In this document: positions 45,743 through 48,677 of the stretch, piece after piece | How the letters are laid out: each line of letters starts with the position of its first letter | Numbering within the stretch: the stretch's first letter is position 1 | Origin: Moorena sp. SS36440bin_2 | GTDB taxonomy: Bacteria; Cyanobacteriota; Cyanobacteriia; Cyanobacteriales; Coleofasciculaceae | Assembly: GCA_011524395.1 (NCBI GenBank) | Contig: WTKN01000405.1 | Span: 1-48,677, forward strand | Length of the DNA stretch: 48,677 bases | Direction of reading: 5' to 3' | Notes under the pieces: generated by a model | The model's database searches: none | Told to the model about the DNA's origin: nothing | Seen by the model: the letters and a program-made list of their open reading frames with translations, nothing else | Program-made: the position numbers and the translations under genes

Positions 45743-47077
45743 TCAATATCGCTCTAATAAAAGCTCGACTTCTTCCTCCAACTCAAAATCTTTCATTGCC
45801 TCCCACTCGGCTTTCCTTACCGCTAGATAGGCTTGAGCCAATTCTACTCCTAAGGCATCCAACAGTACTTGATCAGCACTTAAGTTACCAATCGCTTCCC
45901 CTAAATTAGTTGGCAATAACTCAATACCCCTCTGACTACGTTCTAATTCTGTCAAATGTCCTGGATCTACTGCTACAGATTCTCCCAATTCCAAACTGTT
46001 ACGAATTCCATCCAAGCCAGCCGCAATTACTGCTCCCAAGGCTAGATAAGGATTAGAAGAAGCATCAACAGTTTTCAGTTCAAAATTGGTTGGACTGTTA
46101 CCATCTGGGTTACTCGGTACCCTGACGGCAGCCTCTCGGTTATCGATTCCCCAACAAAGGAACGCGCCACTCCAACAATGAGGGCGAATCCGTCGATAGG
46201 AATTAGTGCTGGGTGTAGTTAGTGCCATTAAAGCAGGTAAATGGTGTAAAATTCCAGCAATAAACTGACAGGCAACTTGGGAAAGTTTCCCATCCTCTTC
46301 TGGATTCAGTAACAGGTTTTTCCCATCCCGCCATAGGCTGAGGTGGAGGTGACAACCATTACCCGCTTGGTCAGCTAGGATTTTGGGCAGAAATGAGGCA
46401 ACCAGGTGATGTTGAAATGCGATCGCTTTTACTGTCTCCCGGAAGGCTATTTGTTGATCTGCCGCTGGTAGGGCTTGGGTGTATAGTATAGAAATTTCCT
46501 GTTGACCAGGACCAGATTCTGGGTAATACTGCTCTACAGGCATCCCTTGCTCCACCAAGGCTTCAGCAATATGGTCAATCACCTCCTGATGTTGATCCAT
46601 TGCCAGCGTCGAGGCAAATACGCTATTGTCTACCGGTAGAATCCCCTCAGGAGTTGGCTGCAGCAGGTAAAACTCATTTTCATATGCAGCAACCACTTGT
46701 AAGCCCTCACTTTCCGCTTCTGCTACCATCCTTTTGAGGAAGTTTCGCGGACAATACGGCCATGGGCTACCATTGTTGACCATATCCCCAAACACACGAG
46801 CATGACCAGGAGCATAGGGTAAGGAGGTTAAGGTTTCCCAATCCGGTACTAAGCGGATTTCACCGATGGGTCCCAAGCCACTGCCTGGGACTGGGGCATC
46901 TAACATCACCGGTAAAGCTTGCTGAGCTGGTGAAATACCCACACCGTGCTTGAGGTAGTCTGGTAAGGTTTTCCAGTGGACTGCTTTACCACGAATGATG
47001 TTAGCATTGTCGCACCAGAGGATACGCACAAATCGAATACCTAGTTCATCTATAGTGTTCAGGATTTTATTTTTCAT
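45743..47077 (-). CDS. Glutamine synthetase family protein, FluG-type
   Basis: A 444-residue glutamine-synthetase fold enzyme related to the C-terminal half of FluG and to gamma-glutamyl ligases for amines, rather than to the main GlnA. The N-terminal beta-grasp domain starts IRFVRILWCDNANIIRGKAV. The catalytic domain has the metal-binding AYENEFYLL, ESGPGQQEISI and GNGCHLHLSL, the ATP/Glu loop RRIRPHCWSGAFLCWGIDNR, and NFELKTVDASSNPYLALGAV. The substrate (ammonia or an amine) cannot be told. It lies on the same strand as the amidohydrolase remnant, with the TPR/coiled-coil gene between on the other strand. No Shine-Dalgarno is evident. Confidence 0.88.
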   Translation of the reverse strand: MKNKILNTIDELGIRFVRILWCDNANIIRGKAVHWKTLPDYLKHGVGISPAQQALPVMLDAPVPGSGLGPIGEIRLVPDWETLTSLPYAPGHARVFGDMVNNGSPWPYCPRNFLKRMVAEAESEGLQVVAAYENEFYLLQPTPEGILPVDNSVFASTLAMDQHQEVIDHIAEALVEQGMPVEQYYPESGPGQQEISILYTQALPAADQQIAFRETVKAIAFQHHLVASFLPKILADQAGNGCHLHLSLWRDGKNLLLNPEEDGKLSQVACQFIAGILHHLPALMALTTPSTNSYRRIRPHCWSGAFLCWGIDNREAAVRVPSNPDGNSPTNFELKTVDASSNPYLALGAVIAAGLDGIRNSLELGESVAVDPGHLTELERSQRGIELLPTNLGEAIGNLSADQVLLDALGVELAQAYLAVRKAEWEAMKDFELEEEVELLLERY

Positions 47078-47292
47078 TAAAATACAAGTTTTTTTAAAAT
47101 TATTAGTTTTTGTGGTGTTTAACTAGTAGCAAATATCCTCTCCAAAATCTAGAATCAGTATATAATAATTAATGGTTAATTGTTACTATTGTTAATAGTT
47201 AATGGTTACAATAATTAAGCATAAATCGGGTTTATTAATATAATTACTGGATTTCAGCCTTTGATTTATAACCAGTTTGACTCGGTGAGTGG

Positions 47293-47311
47293 AACGGGCA
47301 TCTTGCCCGTT
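47293..47311. repeat. Short perfect hairpin in a repeat-rich gap
   Basis: AACGGGCA (47293-47300) pairs with TGCCCGTT (47304-47311) over TCT, followed by TTATTT. This word is widespread in cyanobacterial intergenic DNA. Nearby, GTGCGCACCCTACGCAC and GAGGTGCATTGATG (about 47380-47415) recall the MITE termini. No gene is supported between 47078 and 47595. Confidence 0.5.
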
Positions 47312-47595
47312 TTATTTCCAGACTGGCGGTCTCAACAGTGGCGAAAAGGTAGAAAATGAGGGCTCGCCCGTCTTTTGTGCGCACCCTACGCACTACTGAT
47401 AATGAGGTGCATTGATGACATAGCACTTTCTTGCCCCTCATCCTACTAATACCACTATTACCCATCATCCCCCTATTCTTGACCTCCTTACTACCAAGGT
47501 TAAGACGTATCGGTCAGGGATAAGGCTGATATGGGAATGCTCAAACTGCTATCTTGGAATGTGTTAATTTGTCCATCCTGGAACGACTGAAGACC

Positions 47596-47985
47596 ATGAC
47601 ACGAAACATTATCCGTACCCCCAATGCCCCAGCACCTGTAGGACCATACAATCAAGCGATCGCAGTCAGCGGTCAAATGATTTTTGTAGCTGGTCAAATT
47701 CCCCTTGACCCTAGCACCGGTGAGATTATTGGTGGTAATGATGTTGCCAAGCAGACAGAACAGGTAATGGCTAATCTTGAAGCTATTTTAGTCGCTGCTG
47801 GAGCTAACATCCCGGACATAGTCAAAACCACGGTATTTCTGGCAGATATGAATGATTTTGCCACAGTAAATCAGATCTATGCCAAATACTTTAACGAGGA
47901 AGACGCTCCAGCTCGTGCCTGTGTTGAGGTTTCCCGACTACCTAAGGATGTTTTAGTCGAAATTGAATGCATTGCTGTGATTTAA
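47596..47985 (+). CDS. ridA: RidA family enamine/imine deaminase
   Basis: From ATG 47596 it has 129 residues, the standard length. RidA hydrolyses reactive 2-aminoacrylate and related enamines released by PLP enzymes, protecting other enzymes. Signatures are [32 protein letters not shown], and the C-terminal [20 protein letters not shown] with the Arg that binds the substrate carboxylate. The upstream in-frame start at 47554 adds 14 residues not seen in the family. It diverges from the glutamine-synthetase gene, about 520 bases away. Confidence 0.93.
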   Translation: MTRNIIRTPNAPAPVGPYNQAIAVSGQMIFVAGQIPLDPSTGEIIGGNDVAKQTEQVMANLEAILVAAGANIPDIVKTTVFLADMNDFATVNQIYAKYFNEEDAPARACVEVSRLPKDVLVEIECIAVI

Positions 47986-48359
47986 GGCTTGTCTGTCTTA
48001 ATCTATACAGAAAAATTAATGGTATTTATCTAATCGATTTGATACTGAATTGGGAATTTGGCGATCGCTTAGTAATCATACTCATAATCAAGCTTATTGA
48101 CGAAATGAGCTCCCTGGGGGATCGCTACCCAAATATTTTGGAGAATTTACTTTGCAGACACGCCCTAGCCAGGGTAAACACATCTAATTTTTTCAATGCT
48201 ATATATATAGCAATTCTACGACTTGTGATACCAAATCCGTTTGTCAAAACCCCTTTATAACAATCGACAAAATCTTTGTATGCCAGGAATCTATGGCTAT
48301 GCGGATAAGGGTGGTATGGGAACAGGATTTGGTATGAGGTCCAAATATCCGGGGTTTAG

Positions 48360-48560
48360 GGAGCAGCGATGCAGCGCGGTCTTGGGGAGGCAGCGCCTTC
48401 ATGCGGGGGGAACCCCCATGAGCGACTGCCGTGGTCTCCACGGGGCAAGCAGCGGTGCGTTCACGTAGTGTCTCCAAAGGAGAATCGCGGTGTTCCGCAC
48501 ACAGACCCATGCGCCATGAGCGACTGCCGTGGTTTCCCCCACTCGCGCTTTGCATCAAGA
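48360..48560. repeat. Composite GC-rich repeat region with internal duplicates
   Basis: CCATGAGCGACTGCCGTGGT occurs twice (48416-48435 and 48514-48533). GCGGTCTTGGGGAGGCAG (about 48377-48394) and ACTCGCGCTTTGCAT (48541-48555) also occur in the MITE-like copy near 4.9 kb, and 48492-48520 occurs inverted at 41141-41169. Open frames here are products of the repeat and have no protein-like composition. No gene is supported in 47986-48677. Confidence 0.75.
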
Positions 48561-48677
48561 AAAGGCCAGGTTTATTGAGAACTACCCCCGCTTACCCAAC
48601 AAGATGCGTTTACCCTGGGGTGCAGCAGGGCTGTAACATTGCTCATGAATAAATTGTAAATTCAATCGGTTGAAAGG

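Noticed and set aside
48241-48652. Several overlapping open frames near the right end
   Set aside because: They lie in GC-rich repeats present elsewhere in the window and read through on both strands; no frame has natural protein composition.

Overview
The window reads as a chromosomal segment of a filamentous, probably marine cyanobacterium. It carries photosystem I subunits (psaF, psaJ), a high-light-inducible protein, Ycf46, a group 2 sigma factor, DUF2808 and pntAB. GCGATCGC (HIP1) octamers occur throughout, along with heptameric CCCT(A/G)CT repeats. Many intergenic gaps hold a GC-rich palindromic repeat built on ACGCGTGGCC and GGCCAAAAGGCC, which I associate with Moorena (Moorea)-type genomes. 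That genus assignment is an inference. Most of the window is housekeeping sequence; I saw no CRISPR array, prophage, biosynthetic cluster or intact transposase.

Layout. 0.4-4.4 kb: acpP-fabF-tkt on the minus strand. 4.4-6.1 kb: a gene-poor stretch with two MITE-like elements, one of them with a target duplication. 6.2-6.8 kb: an orphan coiled-coil protein. 7.2-10.9 kb: pyruvate kinase and a lipoprotein sugar dehydrogenase. 10.9-11.3 kb: a dense repeat cluster. 11.4-17.1 kb: hli, a squalene/phytoene synthase homologue, purH, psaF-psaJ, tsaD and tRNA-Pro(CGG). 17.3-21.3 kb: lipA, gpsA, and a SigC-like sigma factor with a structured leader candidate. 21.5-24.7 kb: cell-envelope proteins (peptidoglycan-binding/SPOR, SH3). 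25-30.4 kb: rpmH-rnpA-PH protein-yidC-jag-DUF177-ycf46, all minus strand, the conserved protein-insertion and RNase P neighbourhood. 30.7-33.4 kb: small unknown genes, an ECF sigma gene with an in-frame stop, and DUF2808. 34.3-38.7 kb: pntA, pntB and a CnoX-like thioredoxin-TPR protein. 38.7-42.5 kb: a Ser/Thr kinase, a cyanobacterial conserved protein and anmK. 42.8-47.1 kb: a remnant of an amidohydrolase, a secreted TPR/coiled-coil protein built on an 84-bp array, and a FluG-type glutamine synthetase. 47.6-48.7 kb: a RidA protein and a composite repeat region.

Functional links. acpP and fabF act together in fatty-acid elongation. rnpA, yidC and jag connect tRNA maturation with membrane protein insertion. 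pntA and pntB form the proton-translocating transhydrogenase. psaF and psaJ are adjacent photosystem I subunits. The glutamine-synthetase-family gene and the nearby amidohydrolase remnant match the two halves of FluG-type proteins, suggesting that one partner has been lost.

The points most worth checking are: the in-frame TAA at codon 14 of the ECF sigma gene; the internally deleted amidohydrolase in a small operon that still ends in a strong terminator; the leader-RNA candidate before the sigma factor; the MITE with a 7-bp target duplication; and the in-register 84-bp array.
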